DNA from: Acidimicrobiales bacterium
GTDB taxonomy: Bacteria > Actinomycetota > Acidimicrobiia > Acidimicrobiales > SZUA-35
Length of the DNA stretch: 42,031 nucleotides
Direction: 5' to 3'
NCBI GenBank assembly: GCA_020628305.1
Contig: JAHDFH010000011.1
Location: forward strand, 1 to 42,031
Shown here: positions 12,817 through 22,177 of the stretch, piece after piece
Layout: each line of letters begins with the position of its first letter
How positions within the stretch are numbered: the stretch's first letter is position 1
Program-made: the position numbers and the translations under genes
The notes under the pieces: model-generated
What the model was told of the DNA's origin: nothing
The model's database searches: none
Seen by the model: the letters and a program-made list of their open reading frames with translations, nothing else

Positions 12817-13282
12817 CAGCTTCCACCTTTTTCTTTGATTTACGCTTTCGAGATTTCAGTTTATCCTTAGGTTTAGTCCCAACAGCTCTGCGTTCTTTTT
12901 CAGGAGCGGCCTCGCGCATCTCAGCCTTTTTAGTCTCTTCCTTTATCGCAGCGCTTAAGAGTTTAACGACCAAAGATGATTGCTCAGAGCGCCCTTGCGT
13001 TAACAGCTCTTGCTTTTGCAAGTTCTCAACATAGGACTCAACTAATGCCAAGATCCTTTTTATGTATCGCTTGCAGTTGGCAACCTCCTCTATATCTCGC
13101 AGGTCTTTGTCTTCGTCGACCTGCGCAAGAAGAGCTTCTACTTTTTTGCGAACCTCCCCGACGGCTTGTTTGCCGCCGGAGAATTGTTCTTTTTGGCGTT
13201 GAGCAGACTCAAACATGTCCTCCATGCGAACGCCGAGTTCGTGGTAGATTAGTTTTTTGAGTTCTGATTTTTCAACTGCCAT
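12794..13282 (-). CDS. Coiled-coil hypothetical protein with basic tail
   Basis: 162 residues. Long helices with heptad character cover residues ~1-120, and the C terminus is strongly Lys/Arg-rich (KDKLKSRKRKSKKK). It lies between fibre genes and may be a fibre assembly chaperone or a structural connector; no family is recognised. Confidence 0.5.
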   Translation of the reverse strand: MAVEKSELKKLIYHELGVRMEDMFESAQRQKEQFSGGKQAVGEVRKKVEALLAQVDEDKDLRDIEEVANCKRYIKRILALVESYVENLQKQELLTQGRSEQSSLVVKLLSAAIKEETKKAEMREAAPEKERRAVGTKPKDKLKSRKRKSKKKVEADGANEES

Positions 13283-13295
13283 TAGTTAGTCCTTG

Positions 13296-14867
13296 TTACG
13301 CAAAGCAAATTACGGAAACGCTGTCGCCAATTTCCAGGTCAAACTCAAACTTAAGTTGACCATCAGCTAACGATGTTCCTGGGTAGTAATCGCAGTCAGC
13401 TGCCGCGTTGAGTCCACCGCGCATCCTTTGACCGTTAACGTAAACGTCGTAGTTTTGGATGAAGTCCCCAGCAGACATGTCAGGCAATTGAAAGTTGAGG
13501 TTCGAGCCTCCAGCTATTCCGCCCACATCAACGTCGGCAGCGGTGTCTACTAGAACCTCCGCTTCACCGACCACTCTTTGAGTCGCTGACACTCCAGCTT
13601 GACAAATGGCATTGAGAAGGGACACCTCTCCGAATTTCGCTTCGAAGTCGTCCCACTCTGCAGGAGCTGCAGCAAGCGCGATTCCGTCGGCGTCGGACCA
13701 GGTAGATCCGCCCCGGTGAATGTCTGTGAAGTTAAGATCTCCACCCGACTCAAGGTCTAACGCGCCAACCGACTGAACTTGCAACGCTCCAAAGCTGTTG
13801 ATTGTGTTAGGTGTTACACCTACCTCGATAACTTCCAGCGGGTTACCGAGAGCAAACGATGCGCCGTTCATGAAGTGGTTGTTCACAGCGTCGGAGATGA
13901 ACTCGTCAACGTCGCTTTCAACCTTTACGGAAGATGTTCCGGATGCGCTTCCTTCGGTGACCGTAAACAACGCTGCTTCTTGGTCGTCACGAATGCCCCA
14001 GGCAAGGCCAGGCCCTTCTAGGTCTAAAGTGGCGTTGCTGGTAAGATCTACCGGAGTAACTCCTTGGTTGTCGTATGCTAGCTGCCTCGAAACGGTAGTA
14101 GCCCCTGCTCCAATATCGATAGCAGCAGAGTTAAGAAAGTCGCCTTGTGATAAATCTTCAAGCCGGATTCTCTCGCGGTAGCAGTAGTTAATTACCTTGC
14201 CTTGAATGTCAGCGTTAGGCACTGCAATGAGGTCATCGTTGGTGTTGTTAACAACGACAAAAGAGATTTGAAGTCGATCGACAGCGTCGGTAGCTGTGTG
14301 ACCGTCGGTGGCGGACTCCGACTGGAGGAGACCCCAGATTTCTTTGCCGCCCGACAGGATTGGATCGCCAGTTGACCCGTCAACAATTTTAACAAGGTTG
14401 TGTGGGTCAACGGCGGTAGGTCCGCCAACTTCATCAAGTGCATGCGTTCCGAACGTCCCAGCGTGAGCTGCAGCTACAGTTCCGAGTGTTGTTACAAGGC
14501 CAACAGCCATTGTAGAGTTGGCCGGGTATTCCCCTGCGCCAAGAATAACAAAGTTGTCTGCAGCACCGACTGTTACGTCAACCAGGGTCTTGGCAGCACG
14601 TAGGACGCGCTTTTTCTCAAGAGCATGGAGTGCTTCGTTGATGTCCTGGATGCCGCGAATGGTTCCAGCCTCAAGAGCTGTAGGTGCCACAAGAGCGTCA
14701 TGCCAATTGGTTTCGCCGATGAGACGGTTAATTTGAGACCTGATAGAGTTCAGGTCATCTTCTGCGGATGCGGCTCCACTTTCTAGTGTGGCACCTGCCG
14801 GTAACGTATCATCGTACGTCCCCGAATTTCTAATTTGTACGTCCTGTCTAATGAATGTTCTACTCAT
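13296..14867 (-). CDS. Large tail/appendage structural protein
   Basis: 523 residues, with GGGGGAAGT upstream of ATG 14867. The first ~95 residues contain helices (DDLNSIRSQINRLIGETNW, IQDINEALHALEKKR) like the attachment domain of fibre proteins. The rest is long, beta-rich and Gly/Ala/Asp-rich, ending in a DVYVNGQRMRGG domain similar to fibre tips. I see no enzyme motif. A side fibre or appendage shaft is most likely. Confidence 0.55.
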   Translation of the reverse strand: MSRTFIRQDVQIRNSGTYDDTLPAGATLESGAASAEDDLNSIRSQINRLIGETNWHDALVAPTALEAGTIRGIQDINEALHALEKKRVLRAAKTLVDVTVGAADNFVILGAGEYPANSTMAVGLVTTLGTVAAAHAGTFGTHALDEVGGPTAVDPHNLVKIVDGSTGDPILSGGKEIWGLLQSESATDGHTATDAVDRLQISFVVVNNTNDDLIAVPNADIQGKVINYCYRERIRLEDLSQGDFLNSAAIDIGAGATTVSRQLAYDNQGVTPVDLTSNATLDLEGPGLAWGIRDDQEAALFTVTEGSASGTSSVKVESDVDEFISDAVNNHFMNGASFALGNPLEVIEVGVTPNTINSFGALQVQSVGALDLESGGDLNFTDIHRGGSTWSDADGIALAAAPAEWDDFEAKFGEVSLLNAICQAGVSATQRVVGEAEVLVDTAADVDVGGIAGGSNLNFQLPDMSAGDFIQNYDVYVNGQRMRGGLNAAADCDYYPGTSLADGQLKFEFDLEIGDSVSVICFA

Positions 14868-14960
14868 ACTTCCCCCGAAAGTTTTGTTAAATTTCGCCTA
14901 GTGTTTAAAGCGCACTAAGCCCGAGTTACAGTATCGAGCGACATTCGGAGACGCAGGGAT
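14868..14960. other. Intergenic gap with weak hairpin
   Basis: CTTAGTG and CACTAGG arms (minus strand, one wobble pair) flank nine bases. No U-tract follows. It may punctuate the fibre operon or act as an RNA processing site. No promoter is obvious. Confidence 0.25.
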
Positions 14961-15464
14961 TTAAGGTTTGTAGTAGGTGTATTCGAGTCCAGTCACGTAA
15001 GCGACTCCAGAAAGACGCCGAATGCTTATGTACCCACCTGTGCCCATAGTGAATGGGGACGGGATATTTAGAACTACAGTATTGCTTGCCACTCCGACAA
15101 CAGTTGCCGTTGTGGTTTCCACGATTGCTGCGCTCGTTGCTGCTCGAATGGTTAAATCGGAAGGCGTTAGACTGCCAGTGTGAGCGTAAACGGTGACCGA
15201 AGTAACAATCGTTCCAGTTGGGAGGTCAAACCCGTACTGTGCGACATCTCCGGTTGCTGTCAGCTCAACTGATTCTATCGGCCCGTTGGCTATATCTGTA
15301 AAATAAGCTGCACCGTTCATTGTCGCAAACGACGAGGCTCCGACTACCACTTCCAACTCGCCGTGGCTGCTGTTTACTACAGCATCTTGCAGGGCATTAA
15401 CTGTCGTGTGGGGCAAAGGTCCAGTGTCTGTTGCATCGTAAATTCTGTCTTTTGGCCAACTCAT
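14961..15464 (-). CDS. Tail structural protein, beta-sandwich type
   Basis: 167 residues; the perfect GAAGGAGATAGT-ATG site at 15464 fixes the start. The N-terminal 30 residues (MSWPKDRIYDATDTG) resemble fibre attachment peptides, and the remainder reads as a jelly-roll. The open frame extends upstream to ATG 15551 and there encodes a lipoprotein-like signal, discussed in the findings. It lies next to the tail protein I gene, so it may bind the baseplate. Confidence 0.55.
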   Translation of the reverse strand: MSWPKDRIYDATDTGPLPHTTVNALQDAVVNSSHGELEVVVGASSFATMNGAAYFTDIANGPIESVELTATGDVAQYGFDLPTGTIVTSVTVYAHTGSLTPSDLTIRAATSAAIVETTTATVVGVASNTVVLNIPSPFTMGTGGYISIRRLSGVAYVTGLEYTYYKP

Positions 15465-15474
15465 ACTATCTCCT

Positions 15475-17304
15475 TCAAATTGACAACCCAGCAGGATAAA
15501 GGGCGTCAACGCCAACGCGACCAGTGCCGCACTTGAAGCCTTCCAAATCATCGATTGCTACTCCGTGGGCATGCGCCGGCCCTTGTTTGAAAATTTGTTG
15601 TTGAGCCGACTCAAGGTCGTACTCTCCAGCTAAAGCTGGCGATCTATATGCAAACCAATTCAGGGTGCGCGCCCCGCTCGGCTCATAAACGTTAAAGTCT
15701 TTAAATCCACAGGATGCGCTAGTTCCGCCACTCTTATCGATGTCAATTACACCAAAGCCGCACCATCTAGGCTTGCCTGGGCCCGTGACGGTCACCGTTT
15801 CTTGGAAGTTGCCGGAGGTGTCGAGGTATCCAAGCGAGTACTGGTCGCCCCCGAGGTACCTGATGGCAAGTATATCTGGCATTACCGCAGCGATATTTGT
15901 GACAGGACTATCGTCATGGGAGTAGTAAAGCTTCTTGGTTGGGTTGTCCGCGTATCCGTACCATAGCGCTTCGCCTTCAACACTTCTTACGGTCAAGCCA
16001 GCGATGGCTCCTGGGGCCACGGTTCCATTAACGGTGATATCGATTGAAAAGATTGCGCCGTCGACATGTCCAGAAAGAGACGTCTCCCTAAATGGAGCGT
16101 CGCCTCCATGTTGATACGATGTGCCGTTTTCGGCTGCAGAGAAGGCGCAAGTGCACACGCCGCCCGAGATAGTAATTGTGGAGCCGTTCCCATACCTGCT
16201 TAGCCAAATCCTTGAGGGGCCAACAGTGTCATCAACAGAAAAGTCATCCGTTCTCGTGGGGCCTGGTTCGATGATGACGACATCTTCTGCAGCAAGGCCG
16301 AAGCCTGGCTCAAGAGATTTAGCCATTTCTTGTATCGTATAACCTCTGTGCTGTTGTAGACGCCCCAACAACACCCGCCTACGCTCGTCTATCAGGTCGT
16401 GTTTGCCTGGAGCTACGAGGAATACGTCTTCCCAGGAAGAGAGTTGGTCGCCATAAGCCCTGTCGGGCAGAGCGTTGTCCAAAAAGTTTTTTGCGCTTGC
16501 AGAGTGGTCTCCCAACCCAACACTCAGCGCAGCTATTAGTTTTTGAAAGTTGCTGTCGAAATCCTTTGAGTAAGCTGTGCCTACAGGCAAATAGTCTGAA
16601 AGCACTTCTGCACCATCAAACATGTGAGTGGTGATAAGTTCGAATTCGTGAGCAATTTCCTCTGGGCTTAGTGCTTTGTCATCAATGGCTAAACAATGAA
16701 AGGTCGCTCCCGTCGGCAAGTGGTCGCCTGTCAGGCCTCTGCCGATAAGCGTGGTACCTATTCCTGAAGCGCCCGTCTCAGCGAGTGTCGTAGTTTCACC
16801 GAACATATAAACACCATTGATGTAATAGCGAATTACGGCGCCTGCCGTGCTTACCCACTCCCTGGTCACTGCTAGGTAGAAGTGGTCTAAAGGAATCTCA
16901 TATGAAAACCCTGTGGTTCCCGCGTCTCCTGAAACGTCGTCGTAGGAAAGCTTTATGGTTCCAAAGGCGGCATCATCGCGTGTGATGCTAAGTGAAAAGG
17001 TAGTCCCGAAGGCATCGCTTCGGTGAATTATTACTCCTTTGTCACCGTCTGCGTGCGCTTTCAGATCATAGGAAAGTAAGACTCTGATAGTTAACGACCT
17101 CCTCAAATCTAAGGCTTCCACTTCAGGAGGGTTAAGGCTTAGACCAGGACCGAACTCTCGCCCATAAGGTGCAAGTCCTGTCTCAACAACGAAAGGAAGT
17201 GAATCGCCAGCGAAAGCCGGAGCGTCCGCCAGCGATCCAACATCGTCACGGGGAAAGATGCTTGTCGTTCGCTCGAGGAAGCGAAATCTTGAGATCGTAG
17301 TCAT
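15475..17304 (-). CDS. Tail protein I (Mu gp48/YmfQ-like) with LamG-like domains
   Basis: 609 residues, much longer than the usual ~200 of the family. Residues ~50-220 form a LamG/concanavalin-like domain (LDLRRSLTIRVLLSYD, YYINGVYMFGE). Residues ~235-340 match the YmfQ/DUF2313 core: LPVGTAYSKDF, ALPDRAYGDQLSSWED, LIDERRRVLLGRLQQHRGYT. A second jelly-roll follows (~350-530), and a C-terminal segment with FAYRSPALAGEYDLES is like the family's normal end. It sits two genes after gpJ. The carbohydrate-type modules may let the baseplate touch cell-surface glycans. Confidence 0.7.
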   Translation of the reverse strand: MTTISRFRFLERTTSIFPRDDVGSLADAPAFAGDSLPFVVETGLAPYGREFGPGLSLNPPEVEALDLRRSLTIRVLLSYDLKAHADGDKGVIIHRSDAFGTTFSLSITRDDAAFGTIKLSYDDVSGDAGTTGFSYEIPLDHFYLAVTREWVSTAGAVIRYYINGVYMFGETTTLAETGASGIGTTLIGRGLTGDHLPTGATFHCLAIDDKALSPEEIAHEFELITTHMFDGAEVLSDYLPVGTAYSKDFDSNFQKLIAALSVGLGDHSASAKNFLDNALPDRAYGDQLSSWEDVFLVAPGKHDLIDERRRVLLGRLQQHRGYTIQEMAKSLEPGFGLAAEDVVIIEPGPTRTDDFSVDDTVGPSRIWLSRYGNGSTITISGGVCTCAFSAAENGTSYQHGGDAPFRETSLSGHVDGAIFSIDITVNGTVAPGAIAGLTVRSVEGEALWYGYADNPTKKLYYSHDDSPVTNIAAVMPDILAIRYLGGDQYSLGYLDTSGNFQETVTVTGPGKPRWCGFGVIDIDKSGGTSASCGFKDFNVYEPSGARTLNWFAYRSPALAGEYDLESAQQQIFKQGPAHAHGVAIDDLEGFKCGTGRVGVDALYPAGLSI

Positions 17305-17609
17305 CTTAGTCTAAAGGTATACGCGTAGCGACGTGCGGGTGGGATAATTGAAGGAGGTGTGGGCGCTTCGAAAGGCTCAAGAACTGGGGGCGGCTTCGGG
17401 TCGGATGTCCCCACACTTCCTCCTTCGCCGCCTCCCCCGTCGTCTTCTTCCTCTGCATTCGCAAGGTTGTAGATGTTTTCACACCCAGGAGAGGTCTCCC
17501 AAAGAGGAAGGACAACAAGGTCGGCATCAATCGTTACCGTCTCTGGCTTAATGCTGCCATCAGGCAGAGGCCACAGCAGTCCAACGACTATGTCAGCGTC
17601 GATGGTCAT
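17301..17609 (-). CDS. Pro-rich small tail protein
   Basis: 102 residues. Two near-repeats, TIDADIVVGLLW and TIDADLVVLPLW, occupy the N-terminal part. An acidic/Gly linker (EEEDDGGGGEGG) and a proline-rich segment (DPKPPPVLEPFEAPTPP) follow. Its stop overlaps the start of the tail protein I gene. It is probably a linker or adaptor in the baseplate. No family recognised. Confidence 0.5.
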   Translation of the reverse strand: MTIDADIVVGLLWPLPDGSIKPETVTIDADLVVLPLWETSPGCENIYNLANAEEEDDGGGGEGGSVGTSDPKPPPVLEPFEAPTPPSIIPPARRYAYTFRLR

Positions 17610-17612
17610 AGC

Positions 17613-18590
17613 TTAGCCAAACAACATCGTAGCGCCAGTCCAAGGCAAAATATAGTCGTTGATTTTCACCCACTCCGTCGGCCCTGCAGCTGGCAACGTA
17701 TCGCCATCTGCTGCTGCGGTTTCATTTATGAGGTAAATATCATCGAGGATGCAATGTACGCCAAACTCTGTGCCGATATTAGGACTTCCACCTACCCAAA
17801 TTGGCAACAGGGGAAAGTTTCCAGACACAGGACTTACCGAAGGCTGCAGCTGGGTAGCGTAAGTGGTCTGCTCAAACCTGTGCAATGTGTAGCCGAAGAT
17901 CTTGGTCCACGTATCAGCACCTAGAAAGTTAGCAACGGTTTCGGTGCCGCCTTCAAACAATCCGTCCTTGTATTTGGAAGGCGCCGAGGACGTTGCGTTG
18001 GTCATCGCGAAAACAAAAGGCGTTGTCCACCCAGAGGCTACATTGCTCGGGGTTCCAATGTGCCAAACTCCCAGATTTGCGCTTAGCCCATTGCAAGCCA
18101 CCCACGTCTGTTTCCCATCGTCACTGTGCCATGCCTGGACATAGCCCTGAAACGTCGCCGTTGAGTTGCTGCTAATCCAGTTAATGCTGGTCCCCATAGC
18201 GTACTGACCTGGTGCGGTCGGGGCTGCCGTAGTCGTCCCGCCAGTAAAACCACCACCTGCGGCAATGTAAACGGCGGCGGTGTGAGAGTCGGAGTTAGAA
18301 CGCTTCAAGTCTATCAGCATTTCAAAACCGTCAACATTCCCAAGGACGATCCAGCTGCGCGTGCTTCCGGAACTCCATATCAGGTCCGCTGGTGCATTCC
18401 AGTTGTCGTTGGCATCTGCGGTTGTCGTATTGCTCGAGCTGATGACCGACCAAGGGTTATTTGCGAAGCCGACAAGGGTGTCCTTGATCGTTTTCAAGAA
18501 ATGTTGATTCCTGAGCAACTCTGTCCCCTGAGGTGGAACGCTTACGTTCTCTGTTATTTGCCAGTTCTTTACTTTTGTTGGTAATGACAT
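17613..18590 (-). CDS. Baseplate-associated structural protein
   Basis: 325 residues, beta-rich, with Trp-containing strands (WSSGSTRSWIVLGN, TAAVYIAAGGGFTGG). It lies directly after the gpJ gene, where Mu has no separate gene. I recognise no domain; the composition resembles phage appendage proteins of ~300-350 residues that repeat across contractile-tailed phages of diverse hosts. A baseplate or fibre-hub role is inferred. Confidence 0.5.
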   Translation of the reverse strand: MSLPTKVKNWQITENVSVPPQGTELLRNQHFLKTIKDTLVGFANNPWSVISSSNTTTADANDNWNAPADLIWSSGSTRSWIVLGNVDGFEMLIDLKRSNSDSHTAAVYIAAGGGFTGGTTTAAPTAPGQYAMGTSINWISSNSTATFQGYVQAWHSDDGKQTWVACNGLSANLGVWHIGTPSNVASGWTTPFVFAMTNATSSAPSKYKDGLFEGGTETVANFLGADTWTKIFGYTLHRFEQTTYATQLQPSVSPVSGNFPLLPIWVGGSPNIGTEFGVHCILDDIYLINETAAADGDTLPAAGPTEWVKINDYILPWTGATMLFG

Positions 18591-18607
18591 GCTCTACTCC
18601 TTTGCGG

Positions 18608-20002
18608 CTACGAATGCCGCTCCCTAACTATCACTGTGCTAGGGGTGATTAATTCAACCTCTTCGCCGATCGAATCCGCTCCCTCTACTTGCGCGAGAGG
18701 TTCGACAATCGTCGAGTCCAACACCACGTCCCGGCCTGAGACTGTCGTCGACACGATGGCTTCAAACAGTAGCGAAAGGCGTAAGTTCCCTTGCCACTGT
18801 CCATAGCCAAGCCCGTCAGGATTGGCGGTTCCAAGGGAATCAAATAGGTCGAGGATGCTTTGCCTGACTGAGTCAACGATCGCTCCGCCGCTGTAGATAT
18901 TGTCTCCAGCGAGTACACTGAACACAGGCCCATCTTCGAGTACAAGCCCATCGGTCCCAGAAAAGCTTTCAACTACAAACGACTCGCCAGTATTCGAATC
19001 GTCCACCGTAGAAAAGGTGATGCGGTCTCCAATGATCATGTCTACGGGCCGTATGCCATTGACGGTGACCGTCCTGGTGCCCGCGTCGTAACTCGCAACG
19101 GTTACTCCTGCAGAGTCGTTCCAGTCAAAACTATAAAGAGCATCGCTCTTAGGTAGAACTTCAACTTCTACCCTTACCTTTTTCTCAACTACGGTCAGCA
19201 CCCTAACAATTGCCGACACCGGCCTTACGGTATCTACGTACGCCAATACTTCATTGTTCTCTGAAGTAGAAAGCAATCTAGATGAGCCGCTACCTGCTTT
19301 CAGGCAGGCGATATCGACTGTTCCTATGCCGTTGCGGTTTGGATACACAAAAACGCTGTCAACGTAGTCCGCTGCAGCCTTTGCAAACTCTTCGTAATCA
19401 AGCCTGTTTCCACCGGAGGCTGGTTCTCCCAGTCTCTGGATCACTCGCTTTCGAAGGTTGCCATCGCTCTCTTGGTCGGAGCCATTGTCTAAATCTTTAA
19501 TAAGAAGCGCAGTGTCTTCGACGTCTAAAATCGACGCACCAATCGTTAATTCCTGACCTTTGGGGAGATTGGTTTGTGCTCCTGTTTCTACAGCTATAAT
19601 GGCAGCATCAACATATCCTAGCGACGAAATCGTAGCGTCAGCAGTTGTCGTGAACGACAGCCCACTGGACTGCTGTGAAAAGGTGGTGCCAGTTGGAATG
19701 AGTATTGACGGCGAACCGTAAATCCTTAAAGCTGAAAGAGACGACGAAGAAGTAGCGCCACGCCTTGGTGTCCCTACTAAACCTCCCCATCGAGTTAACG
19801 CATCTCCACTTGCTGTGTCCGGAAACAAGTCCAAGGCCACGGTGCGAGTATGGTAATGAGCGTCCGTTACGCCCAATGCGACAGCCCTTACAATTTTGTA
19901 TGCTACAGACTCTGTCCCTAGGTTTAGCTCTGGTATGGAGGCTGAAAGCTGCGCAAGCATTAAGGCTGTAGTTTCGTCTAGCGTTGGTATTTGATAAGCC
20001 AT
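18608..20002 (-). CDS. Baseplate J-like protein (Mu gp47)
   Basis: 464 residues. The start LDETTALMLAQLSASIP, then DLFPDTASGDALTRWG and RRGATSSSSL...IPTGTTFSQ, are characteristic of the gpJ family; the middle (GSDQESDGNLRKRVIQRL) is the conserved helix-loop. gpJ subunits form the baseplate wedges around the central hub. ATG 20002 shares its first base with the upstream stop. Confidence 0.88.
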   Translation of the reverse strand: MAYQIPTLDETTALMLAQLSASIPELNLGTESVAYKIVRAVALGVTDAHYHTRTVALDLFPDTASGDALTRWGGLVGTPRRGATSSSSLSALRIYGSPSILIPTGTTFSQQSSGLSFTTTADATISSLGYVDAAIIAVETGAQTNLPKGQELTIGASILDVEDTALLIKDLDNGSDQESDGNLRKRVIQRLGEPASGGNRLDYEEFAKAAADYVDSVFVYPNRNGIGTVDIACLKAGSGSSRLLSTSENNEVLAYVDTVRPVSAIVRVLTVVEKKVRVEVEVLPKSDALYSFDWNDSAGVTVASYDAGTRTVTVNGIRPVDMIIGDRITFSTVDDSNTGESFVVESFSGTDGLVLEDGPVFSVLAGDNIYSGGAIVDSVRQSILDLFDSLGTANPDGLGYGQWQGNLRLSLLFEAIVSTTVSGRDVVLDSTIVEPLAQVEGADSIGEEVELITPSTVIVRERHS

Positions 20003-20367
20003 CAGTTACCTCCTTTTACGTCAACTGTTATGTGCTCAGAGGATAATAAGTCCACGCAGGATGCGGTAACGAATATTCTCCCAGGGGATTCCCGCACAAT
20101 CTGCACACTGCTACTTGCGATAATCCCCCGCGCCTCCAGCTTTTTCATCGCTTTGAGCGTTTCGTCTTTCAGTCTGTCGGCACGCTCGGCGGTTATATTT
20201 CCACCTGTAAGCAGCGGAGCCCCTGCTGTAGGATCTCCAACCCACTTATTGATCTCCGACATGAGCTGAAACCTCACAGCCCCAACGGCACTGGTGGCTA
20301 AAGCAATATCCCCGCCGTCAACCTTAAGTTCGCCGAACACATCCATATCTAAATCAAACTTGCTCAT
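20002..20367 (-). CDS. Baseplate wedge protein, gp25/W-like (Mu gp46 position)
   Basis: 121 residues. GGDIALATSAVGAVRFQLMS and the KWVGDP motif fit the gp25/gpW baseplate family, which forms the sheath-wedge junction. A C-terminal beta region contains ESPGRIFVTA. The order hub, spike, this gene, gpJ matches Mu. The sequence is shorter than Mu gp46, so the exact subfamily is uncertain. Confidence 0.7.
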   Translation of the reverse strand: MSKFDLDMDVFGELKVDGGDIALATSAVGAVRFQLMSEINKWVGDPTAGAPLLTGGNITAERADRLKDETLKAMKKLEARGIIASSSVQIVRESPGRIFVTASCVDLLSSEHITVDVKGGN

Positions 20368-20927
20368 GATGATTTCAACGTTTCTGTACCAACTAGGTTG
20401 ATATCGTTAGCCTTTGTTAGATTGTCCGGAGTGCCGCTCAGCCCTGTTCCAGGAGAAACTCCAAGATGAACATGGGCGTTAAACAGAGCCATAAACTCGC
20501 TGCGTTTCAATAACGAGTCAGATGTCAGGCCGTTGCCTTCGATGACGACAGTTCCGTCGGTTTTCATCACGATCCGAGAGCTTGCGTTTTGCGGGTAAAT
20601 GGCCACTTCCCCCTCTGAGATGTCGCCAAAATTTTCTATCATCGCATTGCGTGCTGCTTCGTCTTTAATGCCAACGGCGCAGGTCACGTCGGAGCTTCCT
20701 CCAACGCAGACCACCACCGCATCCGCTCCCACTGGCCTCGCATATATATTGGAGTGACTGTAATCTTCTACCCCGTTGAATGTTTCGTCTTCACCGCCAA
20801 ACTCGTAACCTTTGGCGATCCATTCACTCACGCCTGCCGCAGTAACCGCGACAGCGCGAACCATATCTGAAAGCATGAGCATCGCTGCGCTTTGCATCTT
20901 CCGCTTATCTGAGGGGCTGCGTCTCAT
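20364..20927 (-). CDS. Baseplate central spike (Mu gp45-like)
   Basis: 187 residues. An OB-like N-terminal domain is followed by a repetitive beta-helix (SRIVMKTDGTVVIEGNG) and the region FNAHVHLGVSPGTGLSGTP. His-x-His near the C terminus is the iron-binding apex of gp45/gpV-type spikes that pierce the outer membrane. ATGA overlap with the hub gene. An apex of this type implies a Gram-negative host. Confidence 0.82.
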   Translation of the reverse strand: MRRSPSDKRKMQSAAMLMLSDMVRAVAVTAAGVSEWIAKGYEFGGEDETFNGVEDYSHSNIYARPVGADAVVVCVGGSSDVTCAVGIKDEAARNAMIENFGDISEGEVAIYPQNASSRIVMKTDGTVVIEGNGLTSDSLLKRSEFMALFNAHVHLGVSPGTGLSGTPDNLTKANDINLVGTETLKSS

Positions 20928-22177
20928 AGCTGGAGTAAGGTCCCCTTCGGTACAAGTTTGAGGGTGGAAGTAGTCCCGCCGCCCCGCGAACGCTCAAATG
21001 AGACTGACGTGACGTAGTACGAGCCGTCAATCCCTGTTGATTCATCCATTACACGGGCCATTGTATCAACGGCATAAATTGTAGGAGGGGAATTCCCTAA
21101 GATCTGAGAGTGACCTGCGACGTTGACGGTTATCTGGAAGGCGTCAACTTGTCTCTGGAGTTGTTCTCTCTCTGCTCTTTCAAGCACCTGACTCTGAGAT
21201 TTGGCGTTATCGTCGGTAAAAAGAAGCCTCTTTGGCCTCTGGAACCGTAGCCCTGTCCCGTCTGTGGTGTTCGAGTTGTCCTTGACCGTAGCTTTTCGCT
21301 TACGCGCGGTGCAGGTGTAAACGCTGTAAAGCTCTTCGATGCTTTCTTGGATTCCAATGGTGGCGTTGGTTTCCTGGGAAGGGTTCTCCCTCTCAATAAA
21401 GCTGTATTGGTCTTCTTGATCAAAGTTTGGGAGGCCGACAAACAGCGTACGACCATCCGCCGAAGCCCAAGCAATTAGCCGCGCTTCTCTCAACACTTCT
21501 TCGATAACTTGCCACCTTGACGACCCAGGGCGTACGCGACGAGCATGGGTTGCTTTCAGGAATCCAGCATCAACGATCGGTGGTTGCTGTCGTTTAACTT
21601 CCAGGTCACCGCCAATGAGCGCAGACAAAGGTTTGGTGTTGCCGACCAGCACCTGAGCCAGCGGGTTCGACACATTGACCAGCGGGCCCCGTCTGTCACG
21701 GTATTTACCGGTCGCTACGTTTTGAATTGGCTCCCGGTACGTTTTGGCTTTTCGTGCTTTAACTGATCGAAACAGGCTTCTATTTCGAGTATTCTGAAGG
21801 ACAACGCTGTCAAACCATTCTCCGGCCATGGACTCAACAAATGACTTGATTCGCAAGTTACCGTAGGACACCAAGGGCGCAGACTCGTCAACGAGCCTTC
21901 CCACCCTATCTCTTCCAGCTATTGTGATATTGGTGCCACCATCCCTGCTTGGAGATTTTGATCGCTCACCAATAAAACCATTGAGAATCCTTGTTTCGTC
22001 GATGAATATACTGATCTCAGAGTCAAGCTTCAACTTGTTCCAAAGCTCTTTAGTGAACTGTAACGACAGGGAGAATCCATCGCTGGGTGTAAGCACGTCA
22101 GTTTCAATGCTGTAAGACTTCCAGCCTGTGATTTCTGCGCCTTCGCAAAACACTCGTATGTCATGTGAATATATCAC
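20924..22177 (-). CDS. Baseplate hub protein (Mu gp44 / gpD-gp27 family)
   Basis: 417 residues. The N terminus (IRVFCEGAEITGWKSYSIET...DGFSLSL) and the GRDRVGRLVDESAP segment are typical of the Mu gp44 hub, whose trimer adapts the sixfold tail to the threefold spike. The C terminus (YYVTSVSFERSRGGGTTSTL) matches the family's closing strand. It overlaps neighbours at both ends by four bases. Confidence 0.85.
   Translation of the reverse strand: MIYSHDIRVFCEGAEITGWKSYSIETDVLTPSDGFSLSLQFTKELWNKLKLDSEISIFIDETRILNGFIGERSKSPSRDGGTNITIAGRDRVGRLVDESAPLVSYGNLRIKSFVESMAGEWFDSVVLQNTRNRSLFRSVKARKAKTYREPIQNVATGKYRDRRGPLVNVSNPLAQVLVGNTKPLSALIGGDLEVKRQQPPIVDAGFLKATHARRVRPGSSRWQVIEEVLREARLIAWASADGRTLFVGLPNFDQEDQYSFIERENPSQETNATIGIQESIEELYSVYTCTARKRKATVKDNSNTTDGTGLRFQRPKRLLFTDDNAKSQSQVLERAEREQLQRQVDAFQITVNVAGHSQILGNSPPTIYAVDTMARVMDESTGIDGSYYVTSVSFERSRGGGTTSTLKLVPKGTLLQL

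Noticed and set aside
14868-14960. Intrinsic terminator between appendage genes
   Set aside because: The hairpin has a wobble pair and no U-tract, so it is listed only as a gap feature.
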